Shown here: piece after piece, positions 7,958-16,113 of the stretch
Numbering within the stretch: position 1 is the first letter of the stretch
Layout of the letters: each line of letters begins with the position of its first letter
Assembly: GCF_014655955.1 (NCBI RefSeq)
Contig: NZ_BNBO01000002.1
Span: forward strand, 248,001 to 312,000
Origin: Kitasatospora indigofera
GTDB lineage: Bacteria > Actinomycetota > Actinomycetes > Streptomycetales > Streptomycetaceae
Reading direction: 5' to 3'
Length of the DNA: 64,000 nt
Program-made: the position numbers and the translations under genes
Notes under the pieces: model-generated
Told to the model about the DNA's origin: nothing
Databases searched by the model: none
What the model saw: only the letters and a program-made list of their open reading frames with translations

Positions 7958-10900
7958 TCACCGGCCGCCGTCCAGCCACCGGCCGCCGCGCTCACGGCCA
8001 AGCCGCAGCTCGGACCGGAACATCCGCCCCAGCGGTTCGGCGAGCCGGCGGGCCAGGTCGTCCAGGTGCCGGCGCTCCAGCGACTCCAGCAGGACGGACG
8101 GGTCCGGCAGCGGGGCGGCGGAGGCGTCCTGGCCCCCGCCCGGGTCGTCCGCCGGCCCGCCGGACGGCCCCCGGCCGGGGCTGCCGGGCAGGCCCGGACC
8201 GGTGGGCCCGCCGAGGGCGGGAGCGGCGGGGGCACCGAAGAGCCCCACCGTGGTCGAGCCGCCGGCCGGCCTGGCGCCGGAGGCCCGGGGCGGTTCCGGC
8301 TCCGGGCCGGGCCGGGGCTCCGGGCGCCGCTGCACGACCACCGGGCCGACGGCGCCGGCCGGGCCGGCCGCCCGGCGCTGCACGACCGGTTGGGCCGGTT
8401 GGGGCGCTGCGGATGTCGGAGCCGGACCTGGAGCCGGTGCCGGTGCCGGTGCGAAGGGCGCGGCGGGCCTCGGCGGGCTGAGCACCGGAACGGATGCGGC
8501 CGCCGCCGGACCGGCCCAGGCGCTCCCCGGCGTACCGGCGGCGGTCGCCGAGAGCGGCACCGGCGGCCCGCCGGCCCAGCCGCCCCGCTGCGGGGCAGTC
8601 GTCGGCAGGACGGGGTGGCCGGTGGCGGCCGTCGCCGCTCCGGGCGGCGCCGGCCGCACCGGCACGGCGGGTGGGCCGGTGGGGGTCACGGCGGAGCGCT
8701 GGACCGTCGGGCGGGGGGTGGCCGGGGCGGAGGCCCGGTCGGTCCGCGCGCCGGCGGCGGGCTGGACCAGCGGTACGGCCGCGGTGGTGGTGGCTGCCGT
8801 GGCGCCGGCCGGCAGGCCCGGGACGGCGGTGGGCGCCGGCCCCTCGGCGGCCGGACCGTGCGCGCGCTGGACGGCCGGCGTGCCGTGGACGAGTGGCGCG
8901 CCGTGGACGAGCGGGGTGGCGAGGGCCGGGGACGTGCCTCCGGCAGGCGGAGGGTTGTGCGAGGGGTGGCCCGGGTTACCGGCCGGCCCGCTCCCGCGCT
9001 CCGGGTGGCCGTCGGCGGTGCGGAGCAGCCGCTGGACGAAGCGCCGTCCGCCGCCCGGGCCGCCGGCGTTCGTGCTGATGCCCGTGCTGGTGTTCGTGCC
9101 GTTGGACAAGGCCGAGGACGAGGCCGAGGACGAGGCCGAGGCCGGGAGCGAGCGCCGGCGGCCGGGGCCCGGGCCGGGGGCCGGACCGCCGGCCCGGGCC
9201 GGGGCGGAAGCGGCGGTGGCGGATCGGCCCGGCGGCGTCGCCTCACCCGCCCCGGGCGCGCCGGTGTCGCGGCCGGGGCTGCCGCCGGTGCGGGTGGTGC
9301 TGCTGGTCCGGATGGTGCCGGCGCCCGTCCGACGCTGGACGAACCGCGAGATCCCACCGGCGCGGTCGGGCCGGCCACCCTGCGGCGACACGGCGGCGGA
9401 CACGGCGGCGGACACGGCAGGGCCGGTCGCCGGTGCGGAGCGCGGCGCGGACGGGCCGCGCCCGTCGGGGGCGGGTGGCCCGCCGGGCGGCGGATTGCCG
9501 CCGGACCGCGAGCGTTGCACGGCAGCGGCGGTGGCGCCGTCCGGGGCGGGATCCCCGTGCGTCGGCCCGGTCCGCGCGGTGTCCGACGCGGCCTGGGGCC
9601 GGACCCAGCGGAGCGGGACCACGGCCGGTCCGGCCGGGACGGTGCCGGCGCCCGGCGCGTGCTCGCCCTTGAGCAACGGCGACAGCGGCCGGTCCGCCAG
9701 CAACTGCACCACGGGGGCCGGAGCGGGAGCCCGGGGCGGGGCGACAGCACCCGCGGCGCCGGCGGCCGGCCCGGAGGCAGGGGTGGAGACAGGGGCGGAG
9801 GTGGCGGTGGATGCCGTGCTGATGGCGGACACCGGCGCCGCGCGGCGGTCGGTCGGGGCCGGGGCTTCGCCGCCCGTCGCCCCTCCGGCCTCGGCCTTCC
9901 GCTGGACGAGCGGCCGGTCCGGGCCGCCGGCGGTGCGGTCCGGGACGGCAGCGGGACGCACCGTGCCGCCGGCTCCCGCTGATCCGGCCACCCCCCGGCC
10001 GGCGGTGGTTGCCCCCGTCGAAGGGGCCGTCGGGTCCGGGGTCGAGCCCGCAGGGCGGACGGAGCGCTGGACGGGCGGCGCCCCCTGGGCACTGCCGGCC
10101 CGGGCCGGCCCGGCGGGCCGTGCGGCCGTGCCCGCCGGAGGGCCCGCCACCGGCGGTGCGGCGGGCGGTGCAGTGGTGGGTGGTGGAGCGGTCGGCGGCA
10201 GGGCGGTGGGTGGCAGGGCCGTGAGCGGCTCGCCGAGCCCGGCGCGCCGGCCGGTACTGCGCCGGACGGGCCCGACCGGCCCGTCCGCCCGGCCCGGCGT
10301 GCCTGACGCGCCTGACGGGCCTGGCGGGATGGCCGGGCCCGGCCCGGCCGAAGGCCCGGTGCCGCCGGGCGTGGCCGCCTGGGCCGGCCGGGGCGAGGGC
10401 TCCGTGGCGGGCCCGCCGAGTGTGCTGCGGACGGGATCCGCGGGCCCCTGGGGGATGGGGCCCGCGGAGTTCTGGGGGGCGGCCGGCCGGGCCGCCGGCC
10501 TGGGCAGGGCGCTGAGCCGGCGCGGTGGGACCGGCGCCACGTGCACCGAGGTCAGTGGGCGGCCACCCGCGCTCGGGCGGTCCGTCCCGGCCCCGGCGGC
10601 GGCCGGTGCAGCGGCCGCGCGCGGCACTCCGGCGCCCGGTTCACCGGCACCCGAAGCACCGGCACCCGAAGCACCGGCACCCGACGGACCGGCACCGGCG
10701 CGCCCGGTCGCCCGGACGGCCGCCCGCTGCACCGCGAGCCTGGGCAGCGGCATCGCCGGACGCGGCGTCGGCGCCTGCCGGGCCGGCGCCGCCTGCGGGA
10801 GGGACAGCGGGACGGCCTGCGGCCCGGACGTACCGGACGTACCGGACGTACCCGACCCGCCGGCCGGCTCGGACGTCCCCGACGGACCGGACGGGTGCGG

Positions 10901-11524
10901 CGGGCCCGACCGCCGGAGCGGCGGCGCAGCGGCCGGGCCGTACGCCGGGCCGTACGCCGGACCTTCACCGGGGCTGTCGCCCGATCCGCTGCCCGACCTG
11001 CTGTCCGGCGCGTAGCCCGCGCCGTCTGCCGCTGCTCGGCCCGGCTCCTCCGGGCGGACCAGCGGCAGGGTGCCGTCCGTCGACCGCTGGACGGCCTGGC
11101 CCGGGACGGGCCGAAGCAGGCCGTGCAGCACGCCGGCGGGCGCCTGCGGACTGACCAGATGGCCCAGGCGGCCGTGGAACATCGGGTTCCGGCGGGTCGC
11201 CAGCCGACCCTCGAACGCGGTCGGGTCACTGATCAGGGCCGGCGTCGCCGCCGCCCGCTGCACGGCGGGCAGCTGCCGCCAGGCGCCGGAGGCCCGCTGC
11301 CCGTCGGCGGCCCCGCCCGCGTCGCCGGAGCCTGCACCGCCGGATCCCGTAGCACCCGAGCCTGCACCGCCGGATCCCGTAGCACCGGAGCCCGTACCGT
11401 CACCGCCGATGCCGACCGGGCCCGCGACCGTCGTGCCCGCCGGTCCGGCGGGCGCCGGTGAGGCCGTGGCAGCCGCAGGCTCGCCCGTCGGGCGGCGTCG
11501 CCCCAGCCGGTCCCGCAGTGCCAC
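7958..11524 (-). CDS. Large disordered protein of the CIS operon, rich in Pro/Ala/Gly and VQR motifs
   Basis: 1188 residues, almost all low complexity and predicted disordered. About a dozen short VQR motifs (AVQRA, FVQRR, PVVQRR and so on) are spread along it at irregular intervals. The only globular-looking parts are an N-terminal patch (F.GRLATRRNPMFHGRLGHL) and a C-terminal helix of about 50 residues (LDDLARRLAEPLGRMFRSELRLGRERGG). Small DNA tandem repeats encode GTSGTSGTSG and GSGATGSGGAG tracts. The GTG start follows GAGGA and lies 9 bases past the DUF6760-like gene. The place between tube/assembly genes and hub genes is where tailed systems keep a tape-measure gene, but the proline content argues against a helical ruler. 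Function unknown; scaffold, length control or cargo loading are all possible. Confidence 0.75.
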   Translation of the reverse strand: MALRDRLGRRRPTGEPAAATASPAPAGPAGTTVAGPVGIGGDGTGSGATGSGGAGSGATGSGGAGSGDAGGAADGQRASGAWRQLPAVQRAAATPALISDPTAFEGRLATRRNPMFHGRLGHLVSPQAPAGVLHGLLRPVPGQAVQRSTDGTLPLVRPEEPGRAAADGAGYAPDSRSGSGSGDSPGEGPAYGPAYGPAAAPPLRRSGPPHPSGPSGTSEPAGGSGTSGTSGTSGPQAVPLSLPQAAPARQAPTPRPAMPLPRLAVQRAAVRATGRAGAGPSGAGASGAGASGAGEPGAGVPRAAAAPAAAGAGTDRPSAGGRPLTSVHVAPVPPRRLSALPRPAARPAAPQNSAGPIPQGPADPVRSTLGGPATEPSPRPAQAATPGGTGPSAGPGPAIPPGPSGASGTPGRADGPVGPVRRSTGRRAGLGEPLTALPPTALPPTAPPPTTAPPAAPPVAGPPAGTAARPAGPARAGSAQGAPPVQRSVRPAGSTPDPTAPSTGATTAGRGVAGSAGAGGTVRPAAVPDRTAGGPDRPLVQRKAEAGGATGGEAPAPTDRRAAPVSAISTASTATSAPVSTPASGPAAGAAGAVAPPRAPAPAPVVQLLADRPLSPLLKGEHAPGAGTVPAGPAVVPLRWVRPQAASDTARTGPTHGDPAPDGATAAAVQRSRSGGNPPPGGPPAPDGRGPSAPRSAPATGPAVSAAVSAAVSPQGGRPDRAGGISRFVQRRTGAGTIRTSSTTRTGGSPGRDTGAPGAGEATPPGRSATAASAPARAGGPAPGPGPGRRRSLPASASSSASSSALSNGTNTSTGISTNAGGPGGGRRFVQRLLRTADGHPERGSGPAGNPGHPSHNPPPAGGTSPALATPLVHGAPLVHGTPAVQRAHGPAAEGPAPTAVPGLPAGATAATTTAAVPLVQPAAGARTDRASAPATPRPTVQRSAVTPTGPPAVPVRPAPPGAATAATGHPVLPTTAPQRGGWAGGPPVPLSATAAGTPGSAWAGPAAAASVPVLSPPRPAAPFAPAPAPAPGPAPTSAAPQPAQPVVQRRAAGPAGAVGPVVVQRRPEPRPGPEPEPPRASGARPAGGSTTVGLFGAPAAPALGGPTGPGLPGSPGRGPSGGPADDPGGGQDASAAPLPDPSVLLESLERRHLDDLARRLAEPLGRMFRSELRLGRERGGRWLDGGR

Positions 11525-11533
11525 GATTCCTCA

Positions 11534-11689
11534 CTACCCTTCGTTGATACGTGCGTTGATCCGGGCGATCTCCTGCACCCAGCGGATCCGGTCCGGGTGG
11601 GTCAGGTCGAGCAGCCGGTCCTGCTCCCAGTGGAAGTGGTAGGCGATGTACGCGATCTCCTCGTACAGGCGGTCGGTCGCGTACGTCAC
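11534..11689 (-). CDS. Small CIS protein of 51 residues (DUF6760-like)
   Basis: A short gene that reads VTYATDRLYEEIAYIAYHFH, then WEQDRLLDLTHPDRIRWVQE and a short helical end IARINARINEG. Amphipathic helix, the WEQDRLLDLTHPDR..W signature and position are those of the tiny protein (DUF6760) found after the tail-assembly gene in actinobacterial CIS loci; it resembles the C-terminal 'tail assembly chaperone' piece (GpG/GT-like) of phages. Its GTG start overlaps the upstream stop as GTGA, and 9 bases separate its stop from the next start. The overlap on both sides supports a real coupled gene. Confidence 0.85.
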   Translation of the reverse strand: MTYATDRLYEEIAYIAYHFHWEQDRLLDLTHPDRIRWVQEIARINARINEG

Positions 11690-12180
11690 GATTCCCCCAG
11701 GCGCCCCCCGGCGAGGTCGACCTCGAAGGGGGACTCGCAGGACGGGCAGGTGACCGCCGCGCGGGTGTGCCCCTCCGCGTTGATCCGCCGGTAGAAGTCC
11801 TGGAGGAAGGCCAGGTCGGAGGCGAACAGCTCCTCCACCACCTGGCCGCCGGGGTCGGTGAGGCTGCCGATCCGGGTGATCACCGAGCCGAGCAGGACGA
11901 CCGTCAGGTACGCCGGGTTGTTCTTCACCCGCAGGTCGATCAGCGGCATCAGTTCGTCCCGGGCGGTGGCCAGGCGCATCGCCCCGGTGCGGTGCAGCAC
12001 GCCGTTGCGGTCCAGGTAGCCCCGCGGCAGCTCGAACTCGAACTCCGTCCGGAACCGCTCCGGCGGCGCCGCCGGAACCGGCTGCGCCGGGGCCGGTGCG
12101 GCGAACCCCTCCTGCTCGTGCTCCGGGTACTCGTCCTCGTCCGGGCGGACGGGGGCCCCGGCGACGGACCGGCGCCTCAC
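11686..12180 (-). CDS. Phage tail assembly-type protein with CxxC motif
   Basis: 164 residues. After a 45-residue acidic/Pro-rich start comes a conserved domain (FEFELPRGYLDRNG.LHR.G.MRLATARDEL.PL.D.RV..NPAYL.VVLL..VITR.G) typical of gp41-like tail assembly proteins encoded after tube genes. It ends with a CPSC motif (VTCPSCESPFEVD), which looks like half of a zinc ribbon. The GTG start overlaps the tube stop (GTGA). Likely a chaperone or adaptor for the tube or for the gene-7958 product; not expected in the mature particle. Confidence 0.8.
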   Translation of the reverse strand: MRRRSVAGAPVRPDEDEYPEHEQEGFAAPAPAQPVPAAPPERFRTEFEFELPRGYLDRNGVLHRTGAMRLATARDELMPLIDLRVKNNPAYLTVVLLGSVITRIGSLTDPGGQVVEELFASDLAFLQDFYRRINAEGHTRAAVTCPSCESPFEVDLAGGRLGES

Positions 12181-12623
12181 AGGAGTTCGACGTCCTCGAA
12201 GACGACGGTGACCTTCTCCAGCGCGGCCTGCGACTCGCCGGCCTTGAGGTTCGGCCCCTCCCACTTCTTCACCCAGGCGTTCTTCAGGTTGATGGTGCGC
12301 ACCGGGTTGTTCTCGGTGTCCTTGACGATGATCGACAGGGACTGCCGGGCCGACTTCACGTTGCCCTTGATGAAGGACTCCTCCAGCCACTTGGTGAACT
12401 CGCCGCTGGCGCCGAGCCCGCGGCTGATGGTCACCTCGCCGCCCTTGCGGGCGCCGGCGAGCTTGCGCACCACCAGCTGGCCGCTCTTGGTCACCTCGAA
12501 GTGGTCGATGGCGTCCAGCTCGAAGGAGAGTCCGCTGACCTCCTGGACCGTCTCGACCTCGTACGCGCCCAGCTGCACGGTGAAGATGTGGGTCGCGATC
12601 GCCATGCCGGCCGTGTCGGCCAT
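12177..12623 (-). CDS. Main inner-tube protein (T4 gp19-like)
   Basis: A 148-residue tail-tube protein: F.VQLG..EVE.VQEVSGLSFELD.I.......GQLVVRKL.GARKGGEVTISRGL, followed by a beta-rich end with W.KKWEGP. It should stack as hexamers inside the sheath and carry cargo. It follows the sheath gene across a 91-bp gap with a strong hairpin. The ATG at 12623 is used here; a second in-frame ATG six codons later is possible. Confidence 0.95.
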   Translation of the reverse strand: MADTAGMAIATHIFTVQLGAYEVETVQEVSGLSFELDAIDHFEVTKSGQLVVRKLAGARKGGEVTISRGLGASGEFTKWLEESFIKGNVKSARQSLSIIVKDTENNPVRTINLKNAWVKKWEGPNLKAGESQAALEKVTVVFEDVELL

Positions 12624-12659
12624 GTGGGGTTACCGCCTCTCTGCTCTTGGGGGTTCGGA

Positions 12660-12710
12660 CCGCTCCGGGGCCGCGTCGTCGTACTCGGGCGACGCGGCCC
12701 CGGGGAGCGG
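12660..12710 (-). terminator. Hairpin between sheath and tube genes (possible attenuator)
   Basis: 19-bp stem with a 2-nt bulge (12660-12678 pairing with 12690-12710, arms CCGCTCC..GGGGCCGCGTCG). It lies in the sheath-to-tube gap, starting 4 bases after the sheath stop. As all downstream CIS genes depend on read-through, it may set the sheath:tube ratio or protect the sheath mRNA 3' end. Confidence 0.6.
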
Positions 12711-12714
12711 AGTA

Positions 12715-14292
12715 CTACTCGTTGACCAGGCTGGTGCTGTCGGAGAACTGCGCCAGCCGGAAGACCACGAACTCGGCGGGCTTCACCGGGCAGATGCCGA
12801 TCTCGCAGACGACCTGCCCGAGGCCCACCGACTCCGGCGGGTTGGTCTCGGCGTCGCACTTGACGTAGAACGCCTGCGCGGCGGTCGCCCCGAACAGTGC
12901 CCCGCGCCGCCACTCCTCCGTCAGGAAGGCCGAGATGTCGCGCCGGATGCTGATCCACAGCAGCTCGTCGTTCGGCTCGAAGACGGTCCACTGGGTGCCC
13001 AGCAGGACCGACTCCTCCAGGTAGTTGAAGAGCCGCCGGACGTTGATGTAGCGCCAGGCCGGGTCCGAGGCCAGGGTGCGGGCGCCCCAGACCCGGATGC
13101 CGCGCCCGGGGAAGGAGCGGATGCAGTTCACGCCGATCGGGTTGAGCAGGTCCTGCTCACCCTTGGTGACGTTGGTCTGCAGGTCGATCGCGCCGCGCAC
13201 CACCTCGTTGGCCGGCGCCTTGTGCACCCCGCGCTCGGCGTCGTTGCGGGCCCAGATGCCCAGCAGGTGGCCGCTCGGCGGGACGAACCTGTTCTGGCCG
13301 CTCGCCGGGTCGAAGACCTTGATCCACGGGTAGTACAGCGCCGCGTACTTGGAATCGTAACCGGCGCCCTCCTGCCGCCACTCGCGCACCTGGCGCGGGG
13401 TCAGGTCGGGCAGCGGGTCCAGCACGGCGACCCGGTCGCCCATCAGCTCGCAGTGCGTGATCATCGCCAGCTGGACGGCCTTGACGCCCTCGGCGTCGAT
13501 CTGGCCCTGCTGGTGCGCGGCCATCAGGTCCGGCACCGCCAGCATGGTGATCTCGTCGATCGCCTCCAGGCCCGCGAAGCCCGTCCGGGCCTCCGCGTCA
13601 CCCACGTACTCGGCGACCGAGATCCCCGCCGGGACGACCTCGGCCGGCCCGGCCGGCACCGCGAGGGTCAGCGTCTGCTTCTGCGGCCGGGCCAGCGCGC
13701 CGCTCGCCGTCGCCGCCTCCTCCACCAGGACCAGCGCCGAGCGCTCCCGCACCTGCGTGACCACGTAGTTGCGGGCGCTCTTCTTCGCCGACACGTCGAA
13801 GGTCTCGACCGGCTTGCCGGCCTGCGCGACCACCAGCTTGAAGCGGTCCTCGGCCGGCGCCTCGCCGTCCGCGTCCGTCACCTCGACGGTGATCTCGCCC
13901 TCGATGCCGGCCCGGGCGGCGATCCGGAACGACCCGAGGGCCACCGGCTCGCCGGTCGGCAGCTCCTTCGCGGCGACCCGCCCGCCCTTCGTCAGCCCCG
14001 GACGGCCCGCACCGCCCTCGGCCGCGCCCTCGGCCCCGACCCGCACCACGTACGCGATGCCGCCGCCGTTCGCGAAGTACCCGTACACCGAGTGCGCCAG
14101 GTACGAACCCTCGACGAAGCCGCCGAACAGCTGGACGTACTGGCTCCAGGTCGTCACCAGGCTCGGTGTGTGGAACGGACCCTTCTCGGCGAACCCGACG
14201 AAGGCGGCCACGGACGTCCCGACCCCCTCGATCGGGCGGGGCCCGCTGTGGACCTCCTCCACGTACACCCCGGGCGACAGGTACTGCGGCAT
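12715..14292 (-). CDS. Contractile tail sheath protein
   Basis: 525 residues with the usual sheath signatures: MPQYLSPGVYVEEV..GPRPIEGVGTSVAAFVG at the N-terminus and, near the C-terminus, GINCIRS-type (GVNCIRSFPGRGIRVWGARTLASDPAWRYINVRRLFNYLEESVL) plus ETNPPES and C-terminal SALVNE-like end. A variable surface domain is inserted in between (about residues 90-220). This is the structural backbone of the contractile system. The ATG has GAAGGAG eight bases upstream. A short upstream ORF lies in its leader. Confidence 0.97.
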   Translation of the reverse strand: MPQYLSPGVYVEEVHSGPRPIEGVGTSVAAFVGFAEKGPFHTPSLVTTWSQYVQLFGGFVEGSYLAHSVYGYFANGGGIAYVVRVGAEGAAEGGAGRPGLTKGGRVAAKELPTGEPVALGSFRIAARAGIEGEITVEVTDADGEAPAEDRFKLVVAQAGKPVETFDVSAKKSARNYVVTQVRERSALVLVEEAATASGALARPQKQTLTLAVPAGPAEVVPAGISVAEYVGDAEARTGFAGLEAIDEITMLAVPDLMAAHQQGQIDAEGVKAVQLAMITHCELMGDRVAVLDPLPDLTPRQVREWRQEGAGYDSKYAALYYPWIKVFDPASGQNRFVPPSGHLLGIWARNDAERGVHKAPANEVVRGAIDLQTNVTKGEQDLLNPIGVNCIRSFPGRGIRVWGARTLASDPAWRYINVRRLFNYLEESVLLGTQWTVFEPNDELLWISIRRDISAFLTEEWRRGALFGATAAQAFYVKCDAETNPPESVGLGQVVCEIGICPVKPAEFVVFRLAQFSDSTSLVNE

Positions 14293-14393
14293 GCTCGGTA
14301 CTCCTTCGACGGTGGCTCTGCTCCACCACGAAGCCTGGCCCTTCCCGGGCCCCGGGTGAACGGCTGTCCGTCACCCGTCGGGGGCAGCGTGAA

Positions 14394-14409
14394 CTGCCCG
14401 ATCGGGCAG
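14394..14409. promoter_or_regulatory. 16-bp perfect palindrome upstream of the sheath gene
   Basis: CTGCCCGATCGGGCAG, self-complementary over all 16 bases, 102 bases upstream of the sheath ATG and between it and the short leader ORF. Could be an operator or an RNA hairpin; no known regulator is assigned. Confidence 0.4.
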
Positions 14410-14431
14410 CGGGCCGGCTGCTACGGCAAGC

Positions 14432-14479
14432 TCAGCTGAGGGCGTCCAGGCCGTGGGTGTCACAGCCGTGGGTGTACAT
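14432..14479 (-). CDS. Possible 15-residue leader peptide upstream of the sheath gene
   Basis: An ATG preceded by AAGGAGGAG five bases upstream, one of the best ribosome binding sites in the window, opens a frame reading MYTHGCDTHGLDALS and a TGA stop. The peptide holds a tandem THG[C/L]D pentapeptide, which also shows as a direct DNA repeat. It ends 139 bases before the sheath ATG. A TAGTGC -10-like box lies about 20 bases upstream of the ATG. Whether it is a true peptide, a translation-based switch or chance needs comparison with other genomes. Confidence 0.5.
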   Translation of the reverse strand: MYTHGCDTHGLDALS

Positions 14480-14568
14480 GGGGCTCCTCCTTCGCACTAC
14501 GCTCTCCGGCGCCGCCGGGCGGCCACCCGGATGCCCGGCGGGCACCCGAACCCCGCGTTTGCGGACCG

Positions 14569-16065
14569 TCACATCACGCAGCAGGAGCAACCCCTGCTGC
14601 CCGCCGCCGGCACCGCGGCCCGCGCGTGGTTCCTGGCCCGGGACGGGAGCGCCATCAGTGCGGTCATCGCCGCTTCGAGCGTGCCCGTCACCTCCGGGGT
14701 CCGCGCCTCACCGGGATTCTGCCGCCACCGCTGCGCCTCGACGGCGAGCTCGCTCACCCGCCGGTGGAACGGCGACCCGGGGTCGCCGTACTGGTCGGAC
14801 CAGACGAGCACCTGGGTGAGCACGCCGTCGTACTCAAGATGGGCGTTGACGCCCATGTGGAAGCGGAGCTTCTGCTCCGCGGCCTCCCGCCAGGCCTCCG
14901 GCAGACCCGACCCGGGGAGCAGACCGACCAGCTCCACCACCGTGTTCATCACGTAGATCCTGAACGTGTCGGTCTGCTCGGCGCTCTGGCCCTGCGGAAG
15001 ATTCCGGTCCTGCCCGTACTGCTCGAAGACCGCCACGTGGACGAGCTCGTGGAGCAGGGTGGCGACCTGGTCCTCCCGCTGTCGGTGCGATTCGTGGATG
15101 CCCCCGACGACGTACCGGTTCCCGTCGGCCGGGTCCCGCATGGTGCTCGCGCCCCCGCCGGGGCGTTCGCCCGCCACGGGGCCCGTTGCCTGCCGCGCGG
15201 GGAGCTCCACCGCGCCCCGGCCCGTGAAGGTGGTCAGGGCGATCAGGGGCAGCACCTCGTCGACGAGACTGCGCACCTCGGGGGAGCCCGTGTGCTGCCC
15301 GTACTCGGTGAGCATCGCCGTCACGTGGGCCGGGAGCAGCGGCCGATCGGTGGCCGACCCGTGCGCCTGCGGCGCCGCGGCATCCGTGATCATCCGCTGC
15401 GCCGTGGCCGGGGCGTGGGTGCCGGCCGGCCGCCGCCCGCGGCCGTTCCCGTCGGGAGCGCGCTGCACCGCGGGCGCCGGGCCGGCCGGCGCCCGGAGCG
15501 CATTGCGTTCCGCCTCCTGCTCGAACCGGTCGCCCGGATCGCTCACCCGCAGACCGCTGCCGTCGTCCGCGCCGGCCACCGGCCCACCGCGCCGCTGGAT
15601 CACAGGGGCCGGCTCGTGCCCCAGGGTGTGCCGGTCCGCGCCGCCCGCACCGATCACCACGTCCCGCCCGAACGTATACGCACGGTCACCGATCTCGGCG
15701 GCCGAACGCTGCGCGACCGCACCGCTGTGGACCCGGACATCGGAGACGTCGGCTCCGGGCCGGGCCTCCGCGTCCGTCCGGGTGCCCTCGTCCGGCGGCT
15801 GCCCGCCGCCCCGCAGCACCTCGTGGACGGCTGAGGGTCCGCCCGGACCTCGGTGACCGCACCCCTCCTCGTGGACGTGCTGCTCCTGGGCGATCGCGCG
15901 CGCGACCGCGGCGTTGCCGGCCGCGCGCTGCAGCGCCGGCAGCATCGGCCCGGAGAGCCGGCCCGGCCGCACCAGGGCGGCCGCCGCCGTACGGTCGCCC
16001 GCCGGCCGGCCGCTCCCGTCCCGCTCGCCGCCCGGCCGCGCCGGCCCGGATCGTTCAGCCCGCAA
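14569..16065 (-). CDS. DUF4157 'eCIS core' protein with C-terminal putative metalloprotease domain (candidate CIS effector)
   Basis: 498 residues. Order: a short ML.ALQRAAGNAAVARA segment (41-57), an eCIS core DUF4157 domain (about 80-160), a DRFEQEAERNA motif (179-188), a linker with VQR motifs, and a C-terminal domain (about 240-475) with LLHELVHVAVFE (337-348), a HEXXH zinc motif. In DUF4157 the usual HELTH is replaced by HEPAP (150-154), so the core domain has lost its own zinc motif. The protein ends in GCSCCVM, a CaaX-like tail. TTG start at 16065 with GAGGAAGG nine bases upstream. DUF4157 proteins are widely linked to CIS and many are cargo; toxicity and secretion of this one are inferred. 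It sits between the ATPase and sheath genes. Confidence 0.8.
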   Translation of the reverse strand: MRAERSGPARPGGERDGSGRPAGDRTAAAALVRPGRLSGPMLPALQRAAGNAAVARAIAQEQHVHEEGCGHRGPGGPSAVHEVLRGGGQPPDEGTRTDAEARPGADVSDVRVHSGAVAQRSAAEIGDRAYTFGRDVVIGAGGADRHTLGHEPAPVIQRRGGPVAGADDGSGLRVSDPGDRFEQEAERNALRAPAGPAPAVQRAPDGNGRGRRPAGTHAPATAQRMITDAAAPQAHGSATDRPLLPAHVTAMLTEYGQHTGSPEVRSLVDEVLPLIALTTFTGRGAVELPARQATGPVAGERPGGGASTMRDPADGNRYVVGGIHESHRQREDQVATLLHELVHVAVFEQYGQDRNLPQGQSAEQTDTFRIYVMNTVVELVGLLPGSGLPEAWREAAEQKLRFHMGVNAHLEYDGVLTQVLVWSDQYGDPGSPFHRRVSELAVEAQRWRQNPGEARTPEVTGTLEAAMTALMALPSRARNHARAAVPAAGSRGCSCCVM

Positions 16066-16113
16066 GTTCCCCCGCCTTCCTCGCGGCAGAGACGGCCGCC
16101 CGGCCGCGCGTCG

